A stretch of 64,000 nucleotides of DNA. It comes from Hydnum rufescens UP504 (taxonomy: Eukaryota > Basidiomycota > Agaricomycetes > Cantharellales > Hydnaceae). The DNA is taken from contig MU128981.1 in NCBI GenBank assembly GCA_014904985.1, forward strand, positions 186,230 to 250,229, in the 5' to 3' direction. Shown here piece after piece: positions 11,541-22,092 of the stretch. Every line of letters begins with the position of its first letter. Position 1 is the stretch's first letter. The notes under the pieces are model-generated. The model did not search any database and had not been told where the DNA came from. It worked only from the letters and a program-made list of their open reading frames with translations. Position numbers and translations under genes: made by a program.

Positions 11541-13194
11541 GCATCAGACCGGGTGACCGACGCAGGCTTAGGCCTTGGGAGATAACGGATCCAGACGAAC
11601 AAATTGAGTTCTGGAAGTTGAAATACGAGGCGGCCAAACGTCGCGCCTTAGGTTATGAACCTATAAAGGAAGAAGATGACGATCTAGACCCGTTTATCGA
11701 AGAAGAATGCGAGTTATGGGATTACAGCCGCGGAAAGCTAAACGAGGAAAACGATCAGACCCGATTCCGAATGGGATTAACTTCGTACCTGAGCTGTTTA
11801 ACTGGTTGCCTTGGGGCACAACATCGAAGCGTCTTTGTGCGAATCTTTGGTTAGGAACTCCGATGATGCATACTGAAGTATCGAGTTCTGTGAAATCGGA
11901 GCATTCCTACATTGAAGGAACACATCGACTAATTGGGAACGATGGGTTAACTGAGATCATAATGACGACTAGTGATTTAACAAACCCCGAATTCCTTACC
12001 TTCGACTGCAACATGGCAGAACGTTTTCCGCCCCGCTGTTTCAACTCGTACAGGCCTAGTGAGAAGAAAGGATCTTCGCATCGTACATCGGAACATACGT
12101 CGGATAGAGCGACTAGCTTCGAGAACTGGCGTTCCCGTCTGCCTCCGAGTAGGGGCGTGGAAAAGCGCTCAAGTAGGAACGCAGATAGGCATTCGTCTAG
12201 TAAGAAGCCGGTTTCGAGATCCGATATGCCTGAACCAGTTGGAAGGCCAGAATCTTCCGTTCCGACTGTGGATCGTACCAAGCTTCTTGAAGCCTTGAAA
12301 GACTTGAGCAAAACCGGCGATATTAACCTCGGGTTGCCAAGTCTTCCTGAAGAAAGGCCTGAGAAGAGACCAGAAATAAGACCCGAGACATCGACTGAGG
12401 ACAGAACTACCTCAGTTCAAATCGTAAAACGCGACCCGTTTATTAGCGTATCCGACCAAGTCTTGAAAAACGTCGGAATTGTGGGTTCTCGATTGGCATT
12501 CTACGAGAAGGAATGTCACGATCTCCAGGAAACAACCAAAGACGCACTGGAGATCCTGAATCGAGAACTTCTGCATATGCATGATGCGGCGGATGTTCTT
12601 ACGAAATGAACGGAGGATCTAATCAAAGACTTCAAAAGGACAACATCCGGGGTGTACAAACGATTTGATTCTATTAGCGTTCAGCAAATGCACACAGTCG
12701 AGACGACTCATGCATTAAAAGACGTCCTATTAAGGATCCACTCTGATTCCTTTTCAATGGAAGATTATTACCTCGCGATCAACGAGTTATTTCGCGGGGC
12801 ACTCACTTTGATGTCCGTTAAAGTCGACAACGAGGACCCGAGGTTCCTGGCTTTGAAGGCTGAGATCCAGAGTGTTTTTCACCAATGGAACTCGATAATT
12901 CCAACCACGCCGAGTCACGCCATTTGGATGGCCGAAATAGCGAACATCATCGGCCAGAAGAAGAAAGAACTGTGGAAGGAGCCAGATTTGGCGAACAGAC
13001 CTACGCCACTTGTGTTTAAACAACCGGAGGTCTTAGTCGAAGAACCGTCTTCCCAGTCGAACGAACAAGAACGAAGCGAACCTGTTGTCGTCGGCAATGC
13101 CCATCAGAGCTTTAATCACATGACGGCGTATTGTACAACGAGAATATATTTTTGGATGCCTGTCGCGAGGGACCACGACTTAGCTGAGGCCTAA
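11541..13194 (+). pseudogene. Extra ORF between integrase and 3' LTR
   Basis: The frame open from 11707 has one in-frame TGA at 12607-12609 and then stays open to 13194, together about 495 codons. Just upstream, a second frame (ITDPDEQIEFWKLKYEAAKR, EEDDDLDPFIEEE) overlaps its start, suggesting a one-base shift between pol's tail and this ORF. The middle is basic and Ser/Arg/Glu-rich (EERPEKRPEIRPE). The second half is helical and charged (VGSRLAFYEKECHDLQETTK; IHSDSFSMEDYYLAINELF) and looks coiled-coil-like. I see no signal peptide or membrane segment, so it occupies the env position without looking like an envelope protein. The stop codon lies three bases before LTR sequence, with no clear polypurine tract. 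Confidence 0.65.
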
Positions 13195-13196
13195 TA

Positions 13197-14570
13197 TGTT
13201 GGAGGGATAAATCCCTACACCATAGAAATCCTCATCCGAGGCCATTTTCCCTACAAACGAATCAATTATATGTCACCGCGCTGTAAGCAGGTTGGTTATT
13301 AAACCAATCCAACTACTGTCCACGATGTTGAGCCGGGGACGAAAGAGGGGATCACAGATCTAATCTGGATGTTCAGGTTCGAGTGGGGGAAGGTCTTTTG
13401 AACAGGGGAAATTGCAGTGAGCCAACAAAGCCCAAGCAATTAAGTGAGAATGTGTCTTTCAGTCAAATTACCACACCCTAAGAATCTCTTCTTGAGACCT
13501 TAGTCAAAGTGTAGTTAGAATTCGCTTTTTGTAGTGAGAAATCACCCAGGGACCAGCAGCTGTTCAAGGAGCTTCAAACTGGAGGGAGGGGGAGAACTAA
13601 TGAATTTGTGTGCTAGCTGCACCTAATATACAATCCAGACTTCGACTCAATAGAAAGTGAAAAAGTCGGACTTAAGGGACACACAGAGAAAAAGAAATCA
13701 AGTTAAAATCTTCAAAACTGATGGAGATATTCCAATTTCAAGATAAAAGGGGAGATTGACACATTACATGCTATTCCTCCTTCAAACCTGGACAAGTTCC
13801 CTTAAGGAAAAGTGGAATAGGTCGCCCTGAGGGTCTTCTCCATCGGACATAAGAGGGCGGAAGTAATTCGCTATTTTGAATGGTGGAGCAAAGGGGAGTC
13901 ATGGGGAGGGAGTTTTCTGTGAAAATGGAGTTCGCGTCCGCTCGTTTTGCCCTTGGTACCGTTCGATGCGCATTTTTAACAGCTTTCAGGGATGGTCGTT
14001 TCGAGTCGATCCGATCAAAACTGACGGGAAATTCGAAAATACTCCTTCAGAGTATGAATCATGGCAAGATATTGTTACAGGGACCGCATTTTTGATCCGT
14101 TCGTTTCGTGTTTGGTACCGTTCGATAGGTACGATTCGTATCTTTCTGGGCGCGGTCGTTTCGAGTCGATCCGATCAAACTGACGGAGAATTCGAAAATA
14201 CTCCTTCAGAGTAGTGCAGCCCTATCTGGATCATGTGATGGATCCGTGAGTCCAGAATTGGAACTAGCCCGGTCCGCGTCGTTACATAATCACAATTCAT
14301 CGCCCTTAAGGCAATAGGATGGCTTGGAAGAGCAGGCAAGTCATCCAGACTTGAAGAAAGATGGCAAGTTGAATTGCCTTGTCCAAAGAAAATGGACTTG
14401 AAGTAGGGCATAAACTGCCCTTTTTGATGAGGACTGTTGAAGTCCGACGGATAGTCAATAAATTGACTGGTAGACATGGTAAAGGAATGAGGTGATATTA
14501 TGGGTTGGAAAGGGGTAGGAATCCAATTGATTTCTTGAATAAACGAATGGCGATAAAATTAAATGAGCGC
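13197..14570. repeat. Rearranged LTR: 85 bp forward plus inverted remainder
   Basis: Bases 13197-13281 are the first 85 bp of the LTR in forward orientation, ending ...gtcaccgcgc. Bases 13282-14570 are the reverse complement of the rest of the LTR, starting TGTAAGCAGGTTGG and ending ...aaatgagcgc. The two pieces add up to one LTR (1374 bp) and share the breakpoint at GCGC. A complete forward LTR follows at once. Confidence 0.88.
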
Positions 14571-15951
14571 TGTTGGAGGGATAAATCCCTACACCATAGA
14601 AATCCTCATCCGAGGCCATTTTCCCTACGAACGAATCAATTATATGTCACCGTGCTCATTTAATTTTATCGCCATTCGTTTATTCAAGAAATCAATTGGA
14701 TTCCTACCCCTTTCCAACCCATAATATCACCTCATTCCTTTACCATGTCTACCAGTCAATTTATTGACTATCCGTCGGACTTCAACAGTCCTCATCAAAA
14801 AGGGGCAGTTTATGCCCTACTTCAAGTCCATTTTCTTTGGACAAGGCAATTCAACTTGCCATCTTTCTTCAAGTCTGGATGACTTGCCTGCTCTTCCAAG
14901 CCATCCTATTGCCTTAAGGGCGATGAATTGTGATTATGTAACGACGCGGACCGGGCCTAGTTCCAATTCTGGACTCGCGGATCCATCACATGATCCAGAT
15001 AGGGGCTGCACTACTCTGAAGGAGTATTTTTCGAATTTCTCCGTCATTTTTGATCGGATCGACTCGAAACGACCGCGCCCAGAAAGATACGAATCGTACC
15101 TATCGAACGGTACCAAACACGAAACGAACGGATCAAAAATGCGGTCCCTGTAACAATATCTTGCCATGATTCATACTCTGAAGGAGTATTTTTCGAATTT
15201 CTCCGTCAGTTTTGATCGGATCGACTCGAAACGACCATGCCCTGAAAGCTGTTAAAAATGCGCATCGAACGGTACCAAGGGCAAAACGAGCGGACGCGAA
15301 CTCCATTTTCACAAGACAACTCCCTCCCCATGACTCCCCCTTTGCTCCACCATTCAAAATAGCGAATTACTTCCGGCCCTCTTATGTCCGATGGAGAAGA
15401 CCCTCAGGGCGACCTATTCCACTTTTCCTTAAGGGAACTTGTCCAGGTTTGAAGGAGGAATAGCATGTAATGTGTCAATCTCCCCTTTTATCTTGAAATT
15501 GGAATATCTCCATCAGTTTTGAAGATTTTAACTTGATTTCTTTTTCTCTGTGTGTCCCTTAAGTCCGACTTTTTCACTTTCTATTGAGTCGAAGTCTGGA
15601 TTGTATATTAGGTGCAGCTAGCACACAAATTCATTAGTTCTCCCCTCCCTCCAGTTTGAAGCTCCTTGAACAGCTGCTGGTCCCTGGGTGATTTCTCACT
15701 ACAAAAAGCGAATTCTAACTACACTTTGACTAAGGTCTCAAGAAGAGATTCTTAGGGTGTGGTAATTTGACTGAAAGACACATTCTCACTTAATTGCTTG
15801 GGCTTTGTTGGCTCACTGCAATTTCCCCTGTTCAAAAGACCTTCCCCCTCTCGAACCTGAACATCTGGATTAGATCTGTGATCCCCTCTTTCGTCCCCGG
15901 CTCAACATCGTGGACAGTAGTTGGATTGGTTTAATAACCAACCTGCTTACA
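14571..15951 (+). repeat. 3' LTR of the Gypsy element
   Basis: Complete forward LTR from TGTTGGAGGG to CTGCTTACA, followed by the target duplication TCGG. It differs from the 5' LTR by scattered substitutions and homopolymer indels, for example AAAAAGGGG against AAAAAGGG. Confidence 0.92.
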
Positions 15952-16188
15952 TCGGTGAGGATGCCCCTGAGGCACATATTCTCATCATCTCCAGTTTGTC
16001 CTCTCTCTTGCACTATACTTGATCCCTCTGTCAATTTTTATATACATAGATCCTGTGAACTCCACCATCTTGATCATCACTGAAGTCCTGAAGAAGGCAA
16101 GCAAGTTCAACCCCACAAAGGTGTATGGTATCACCCCTCTTGGTGTTGTTTGCCTTCTTGTCTACTCTGGTGGCAACAAGGGAGTGAT
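15952..16188 (+). pseudogene. Malate dehydrogenase pseudogene, middle part
   Basis: Resumes the MDH reading after the retrotransposon: EDAPEAHILIIS, a 56-bp GT-AG intron (15994-16049), then PVNSTILIITEVLKKA and FNPTKVYGITPLGVV. NPVNST is a hallmark of MDH. About 110 codons are then missing. After the Gly-Ile-Thr-Pro-Leu stretch the text jumps to GGNKGVI, which in MDH lies near residue 240 of the mature enzyme. The lost piece contains the catalytic histidine loop (GGHSG). The reading stops at 16188, where the MITE is inserted. Confidence 0.87.
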
Positions 16189-16913
16189 TATGGTTGCCAA
16201 AGTCAGGTTCAGGTCAGGTTTTGCCCCAGTTGGGCAAAACCTGAACTTAACCAAAACCTGAATCTTCTCAATTGGCAAAACCTGAACCTAACCTGAAGAA
16301 AACCTATCTTAGGTTAGGTTCAGGTTAGGTTCAGGTTTAACCAAGGTTCAAACCTGAAATCATGAGCCCCTTCAGACATGAGAAATATCTGAGCTCAACA
16401 CTGATTTTAACCATAATCCAGAATGAGTCATCAATTCTGGCAAGTTCCAGAATTATGTAAGCAGGTTCCTTGGTGGAGAAATATGTTACTTTGAAGTGAA
16501 GTTATACATAAAACCTCATGAACAGTTTATATTGACTATACATAGTCTATGTATAGTCAATATAAACTTTGTACAAGGTTTTATGTTTAACTTCACTTCA
16601 AAGTAACCTATTTCTCCACCAAAAAACCTGCTTACATAATTCTGGAACTTGCCAGAATTAATGACTCATTCTGGATTATGGTTAAAATCAGTGTTGAGCT
16701 CAGATATTTCTCATGTCTGAAGGGGCTCATGATTTCAGGTTTGAACCTGGGTTAAACCTGAACCTAACCTGAACCTGAAAACATGGGGGCCCAAAACCTG
16801 AACCTGACCTGAGGAAAATTACATGAAACCTGACCCCAATGGAACCTGACTTGGGTCAGGTTCAGGTTCAAACTCAGGTTTTCCAGGTTGGTAACCTAAC
16901 TTCAGCAACCATA
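16189..16913. mobile_element. Foldback MITE, copy 2, inside the MDH pseudogene
   Basis: A 725-bp element in opposite orientation to copy 1, from TATGGTTGCC to AGCAACCATA. It is flanked by a perfect 8-bp duplication GGAGTGAT (16181-16188 and 16914-16921), the length typical of hAT transposition. It has the same subterminal AGGTTCAGGTT repeats and the same long inner hairpin with the TTGACTATACATAG core. The perfect duplication fixes both ends of this family and shows that the insertion occurred as a single event in MDH sequence. Confidence 0.93.
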
Positions 16914-17187
16914 GGAGTGATCACACCATCCTTCATCAAGTCTCCTTTTTACAAGAGCAAGGGTGTCACATGCTTCTCCAGCAATGAGTGTAAGCAGTCC
17001 ACTAGCCCCCATTTGCAACCAATGTTTTTGATTTTTATTATTATTTCTTCCCTACTTGCAGCCAGAAGGACTCACCAAGATTCACCTGTTGGGCTAGCTT
17101 TCTGCCAAGGAGGAGAAACATATCCAGGCTGCTCTCCCTGAATTGAAGAAAAACATCAAGAAGGGTGTCAACTTCCTTGGCGCTTAG
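16914..17187 (+). pseudogene. Malate dehydrogenase pseudogene, 3' part
   Basis: After the MITE the MDH text continues with GVITPSFIKSPFYKSKGV and TCFSSN. A GT-AG intron (16990-17061) follows, then the C-terminal helix SAKEEKHIQAALPELKKNI and KKGVNFLGA, ending at TAG 17185-17187. An in-frame TAG lies early in the last exon (HLLG*LSAKEE), so even without the two insertions the gene would be broken. The spacing and order match the end of mitochondrial-type MDH. Confidence 0.85.
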
Positions 17188-18059
17188 AACTAGATTTGAC
17201 TTTTACCAGCTAGTTTGCAAGCTATATAATCAGATCATTGCTAGAGCCAGTTGTGTGAAAGCCATATGATCACCTGCACCAATGGTGGCCCCCAACAACC
17301 CACACAATGTGACAATGGAGTAAGATGCTCCAATAATGTGCCAAATACCTGCACAGTGGTGCATGCATGGGTGAGCCCCTTAGGCAAGCAGGAGTGTGTA
17401 CTCTAAATAAGTTGTGATAATAATAGGGTGTTTCATGATAGAACTCAAATGAACCCAAAAACAGCATTTTCGAGGCCAACTGAATTGGTTTTGTGTGCAT
17501 TTTTGCCTCATTTTTGTTATCATGAAAGACCTTAATAGTAATATTCAACAATAGATAATTAGATATTACATAGTATGATTGGTGTGCTCCCCAGTGTGAT
17601 AATGCCTGTGGATAAATTTGGATCTGTAATGAAACTGGGATGTGCAAAGTGACCCCAGTGGGGTCGTGCTAATTGCTGAAAATGATGTGGTTGGCTTGAC
17701 TGCCAAAGTTGACTTGACTTGGGTTGACTTGACTTGAGCCAATGACTTGTATATTTTATACCATGAATTAGGCTGAATCCGGATCAAGTCCTTTCAACAA
17801 AAGACTTGACTCGACTTGGCTATTTCAAAGGGAGCCTTTTCATAGTTTGCCAGGGTCTGTGACACATGACACCATGCCTGGGGTTCAGTTCACAAGCCCC
17901 TGTGACCTGTGACCAAACCTACCACAGGTTTGGTCACAGGTCACAGGATTCTACTCAGTGGTTTTTGAACCCATGGGGGAGGTCAAAAAATCCCTGTGGG
18001 ACCCCATGCAATAGCCTAAACTGAAATGTATTAAACCACTAGAATTATACATGGGTATC
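17188..18059. other. Intergenic: TTGACTTGACTT motifs and a hairpin
   Basis: No gene recognised. Around 17690-17815 there are several TTGACTTGACTT repeats like those at the end of the hAT remnant (29640-29740), possibly a fragment of a related element. At 17899-17947 there is a perfect 22-bp inverted repeat (see next entry). Confidence 0.5.
17899..17947. repeat. Perfect 22-bp inverted repeat with 5-bp loop
   Basis: The arm 17899-17920 (CCTGTGACCTGTGACC...) is perfectly complementary to 17926-17947, with loop ACCAC. Each arm contains two CTGTGACC-type submotifs. I cannot assign a function. It may be the core of a small MITE or a cruciform. Confidence 0.9.
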
Positions 18060-18401
18060 CTAACACTCAAAGAATACCCAGTCCTCAATAATATGTGGAC
18101 ATGGGGGATGGAAATAATTTGGAATCACCACAGTGTCATGAGCCTTGCCCACATCCCCAGATCCAGATACTGGGAGTTCATCAATGTGTATTCCATCATC
18201 CACAGGTGGAGGGTCAGGGGCATGGGCTGGTGAGGCAGGAAGCTTGTCCACAGTGTCTTCGTGAGCCTTGTCAGTGTCCCTAGTTCCAGGCATTGGCAGT
18301 TCATTGATGTCCATTCCATCCATTCCATCATCCGCTGGTAGAGGGATGGCAGCATGACTCAGCTGGGCAATGCAGGTTGGGGAGGTAGGAGAAGTGTCCA
18401 T
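18060..18401 (-). CDS. Hypothetical acidic protein fragment
   Basis: A 113-codon frame, unrecognised. It contains two imperfect copies of a Pro/Asp-rich unit (DGMDINELPMPGT and DGIHIDELPVSGS, each followed by a KAH motif), which suggests a short internal duplication. The underlying DNA repeats the same way, so an open frame alone is weak evidence for a protein. It may be a low-complexity part of a decayed transposon gene. Confidence 0.25.
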   Translation of the reverse strand: MDTSPTSPTCIAQLSHAAIPLPADDGMDGMDINELPMPGTRDTDKAHEDTVDKLPASPAHAPDPPPVDDGIHIDELPVSGSGDVGKAHDTVVIPNYFHPPCPHIIEDWVFFEC

Positions 18402-19400
18402 GAAGTCACTACCTCCCTCTGTTCAGGCGTGTTTGTATGAATGCAGATTGTCACACAGCCTAGCTTTGTCTAACACATCAGACTCAGCTTCTTTATGTTT
18501 CCCACCAGATCCACCCATCCAACAATACCACCAAAGGCCTTGCAGTGGTTGGTTTGTGATAGGCTGGGGGAAAGGGTTCAGAAGGTCAGAGAGGCTTCTC
18601 ATGAGATCTCTCCTCCTCTCTGGGACACTGACATAGTCAAACGAGGTTTTGCACTTCTGTCAATGATCAGACCAACGAGACCAAACCAAATTTCTTGGTA
18701 GTTTTTGAAAGCCTGGGGGATGTAAGCTCATAGGAAGGCTAAAACCACAATAGATCATGACTTACCTAGAGTCTCGACTTCCTCAGTACTGGTAGCACAG
18801 CATATGGAAACATGAACCATGCTTTCCCTTCCTCAGACAGTAAGTTTGTGTTTGCTGACAAGGGTGTCCATGGCATGTTTGATATCTTCATCAGTGATGA
18901 GGGCAACAATGTAGGGATTCTAGTTTGTATCAGTCAATGTTTTTTTGCAATACAATGAGACATTCACATACATCAGCTCGAGTGTAAATATCTGTGATGT
19001 GTACTTGGGTGGCTGCAAACCAAGCAAGAAGGTGGATGATCCCAATGCTGAACATAGTATCTATGTCACCACACCAATTCAAGGCCTTGAATCCAGGATC
19101 AACACCAAGTATTCCCAATGTTACAATATACTTGTGTTGTATGGTTGACATGATGCAATGCAGGAATGATTGACCATGAAAATTTAGTGGAAGTATCGAA
19201 GGAACAAGGTTTGGTGCTGTAGGTTTAATTGTTAGGACACAGATAAATGTTTTGAAAAAGAAAGATGCTTAATGGTTGGTTAGATCTTGATTATGAAGGT
19301 AGTCAGGGCCTGTGCAACCAACAATCAACAAAGACAGTACCAGCAAGATTTAAACTCATTGTTAGAGCTTTTGATCAACATGTAGAAAGGGTTCTCAGGG
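18402..19400. other. Unassigned, coding-like fragments
   Basis: Short stretches such as KFVFADKGVHGMFDIFISDEG (near 18840) and CDVYLGGCKPSKKVDDPN (near 19000) look like decayed coding sequence on the + strand, but I recognise no family. They could be the start of the A' gene remnant that follows. Confidence 0.3.
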
Positions 19401-21164
19401 TCTGCTGAAAATACTCCAATCCTGCTGTTTCAATGGTGACTACTGGCCAGTCCAATGGTGCACTGTGTGATTCCCCTGGTGGAGTGGATTGTCCTGAGAC
19501 ATGTCAGGGGTTTGGCAGCCAGCTCGAGGGCAGTCAGGGTGACTCCACCATAGGGTCATTTTGGTGCCTTGCTGCAGAAGGTCAAGCCATGACATGGGAT
19601 GAAAATGGTGTTCTTATGCCATCTCCATCACTGACTGGACTGGTAGACTGGGCCTCCCTCCACAAGGATGAGCTCTTGAGGCATGTGATTCAGAATATGC
19701 ATGTGTATACTGATTTTTGCATCTCACTGCTCTGCATTCATGCTGATTTCCATTCCAGGTCAAGGGAATCAGGTGCATAGTTTTGATAGATATGAATGGT
19801 CATTAGCATATACAAACAGTCGCCATCCATTCCAGTTCTTTGGTCATTGGGAACATGGAAGGACTACCAATGATATGTACATGCTGGCGCAGTATGGCCC
19901 CAAAGACACCATACTTAAAGAACCTCCTGGTGTGATGCCCCAGGACTTCACCCATATCCCCATGACTTACAATAAATCTGCTCCATACTGACCTTACATC
20001 CAATGACTGCCCAGTGATCCCAAGCCCTTTTCAACAGAGCTTGCAGTCAAAACTTCTAGTGGCTACCTCCTATCATCACCTTACCACAAGAATGTTACAT
20101 ATTTCCTGGAGAAAAACAGAGCTCTGTACATGGATTGGAAATTAGTTGCTGAATCACTCAGTATCCCCATCAGCAAAGACTTCATGCCTCATCTACCCCC
20201 ATCCAGTACTTCCCTTGATACTCCCTGTTCTTTGTCTGTGCATCACACACAAGCTGTTTATGATAATCTCTGATGTGCATATGAATTTGGAGGCTATGCC
20301 TGTTTACTGGCTTGCCAATGTGTCCAGCAAGTTTCCCATACATTTGGAGTGTCACTCCCCAAAATGGGTGTGGATGAAACCCTTATTGGCACCATTCTCG
20401 TGTATCCAGTGTCACAGGCTGATTCGCAGTGGTTAGAGGAATTACTGGAGGATGGGTCCTGACCTTTGGTGTAGTCAAAGGTCCAATGCAGTCAGGGGTT
20501 AGGAGCATCAAAGAGTTGCCAGAAGGGGTGTGGGTGGCTGCTCCAGAAGGCAGAGTCCTCCCTACTAGTCGGCATATTGTCTGTGTTGAACACCATCTGG
20601 CACATATCCTGCATCCTGAACCCTGGCAGGCTCGACCCCCCAGTGGATATCCTGGAAATAGACTTCCAGGAAGTCATGAGCCTTTGGAACAATGCCTCCT
20701 CCACGAACTCTTTCCTGACCCCACATCAGTGAAGCTGGACCCAAGAATGATTGTGACAATCTGACATATCCTGGGAAGTGGTCCATTTCCTCCAAGCATG
20801 ACTGAAGTGGAAATTGCTTCTCAAATTGATCAGTTATCCCTTGAAGATAGCAATCCTTCCACACACATTCCTTCTGTACCAATCAATGATTCGGTGAATG
20901 ATGCAGAGGATCCATATGCCAAATTCTGGGATCAGTTGTCTAAGGGCCTACCTTACGATGACAACTCTGACATATCATCATATGATTTGACTCCCAGTGA
21001 TGGTGTGGTCAAGTCTGCTAGGGTGGCCAAGATAGGAGAGAGACAAAAGCAGAAATGAGTAGAAGCTGAGGCAATCAATGAAGCCACCCAGCTGCTTTCC
21101 AAGGCACAGAAAGGTGATTGGGAAGCCAAAGCTGAGATTATTCGGAAGATCAATGCTGAGCATG
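19401..21164 (+). pseudogene. A' - decayed copy of gene A of the A-B module
   Basis: Coding fragments in several frames: FDRYEWSLAYTNSRHPFQFF (about 19783), NVTYFLEKNRALYMDWKL (about 20090), LPKMGVDETLIG (20355-20390), DPYAKFWDQLSKGLP (about 20910). They line up in order with gene A at 51.1-47.2 kb. There the corresponding blocks are [29 protein letters not shown] and [13 protein letters not shown]. In both places this gene lies upstream of a B-type gene on the same strand, which supports the match. Stops and shifts separate the fragments, and an MITE variant cuts the 3' end. Function unknown. The LP-x2-GVD-x2-L-x-G match is the strongest single piece of evidence. Confidence 0.45.
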
Positions 21165-21839
21165 TATGGTTGCCATGGTCAGGTTTTGGTCAGGTTTTGC
21201 CCAATTTGGGCAAAACCTAAACCTGACCAGGTTCCAAAATCACCCATGAGGGCAAAACCTGAACCTGACCTGAGGTTTGGTCTCATTCAGGTCAGGTTCA
21301 GGTTTAAACCTGGTTTAAACCTGAAACCTGAGGTATGAGGGAAGCCAACATTTTCAGGGGGTACTACAGAATATCTACACCCTCTGCTCAAGTCTCTGCC
21401 TCTGCCACTCCCTTTACATCCTGCTTTACATCCACATCTCCTTCCTAGCCCCCTTTCACTTCAATTTACTGCTCACACATCTTCTGGAGATGGTATTTAG
21501 TCACTACATTCTGTCATGTGACTTGTGACCTGCACCAATTACCTCATTTGATGGCCAAGTCATGTGACTTCTGACTCCAGAACTATAGTCACATGTGTAA
21601 ATTGCCAGATTTGGTGCCAGAATAGTGGTCAATTTACATGGAATGGAAGCTACACCCTACCTTTCAGGTTCAGGTTTAAACCTGGTTTGAGACTGGTTTT
21701 TGGATTCAGGGCAAGGGCAAAACCTGAACCTGACCTGAAGAAAATGAAATGAAACCTGACCCCAATGGAACCTGACCTGGGTCAGGTTCAGGTTTAAACT
21801 CAGGTTTCACAGGTTTAAACCTGAACTGCAGCATCCATA
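21165..21839. mobile_element. Variant MITE with the same ends but a different core
   Basis: Begins TATGGTTGCCATGGTCAGG and ends CAGCATCCATA, with the AGGTTCAGGTT and AACCTGAACC subterminal repeats of the foldback MITE. The middle (about 21346-21660) is unrelated and lacks the palindromic core. Flanking 8-mers (TGAGCATG and ACCACAAG) do not match. It is probably an older relative that uses the same transposase ends. Confidence 0.65.
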
Positions 21840-22092
21840 ACCACAAGCATCGATTTCATCTCATTCACATATTTGTAAGTTAAAGTCAGTTGAATCCAGT
21901 TCCGAATGTCACTCTAATGACCTTATGGTGCTTTCTGTATCAAACTTTCATCCACTCCGGTACTGGTTGTCAACACATTCAGACATCCAGTCTCCTGTCT
22001 GGCATCCCTCGGGAAAACCATCCTTGTTGAGCTCAGTGCTGGAGGTCAGCATTCTCTGACCTCTGGTATCCTGTCTGACAGTATCTGTCAAC
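21840..22092. other. Short gap before B'
   Basis: No motif recognised. It may hold the promoter or first exon of the B' gene. Confidence 0.3.

Larger units (their letters stand above)
2366..15951 (+). mobile_element. Ty3/Gypsy LTR retrotransposon, DUF4100 type, inserted in MDH
   Basis: Two direct LTRs (2366-3747 and 14571-15951, TG...CA ends, 1382 and 1381 bp) are flanked by the 4-bp target duplication TCGG at 2362-2365 and 15952-15955. Between them, in order, lie gag with a CCHC zinc knuckle, a DUF4100-like segment, retropepsin, reverse transcriptase, RNase H, integrase and an extra ORF. Integrase after reverse transcriptase is the Ty3/Gypsy order. The interior has many frameshifts, a 25-N gap and displaced LTR pieces at 4079-5128 and 13197-14570. 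The LTRs differ mostly by single-base indels in homopolymers, so part of the damage may be consensus error. It interrupts the MDH gene in the same orientation. Confidence 0.9.

Noticed and set aside
11541..13194. Envelope gene of a retrovirus-like element
   Set aside because: No signal peptide, membrane segment or cleavage-site pattern; it looks soluble and coiled-coil.
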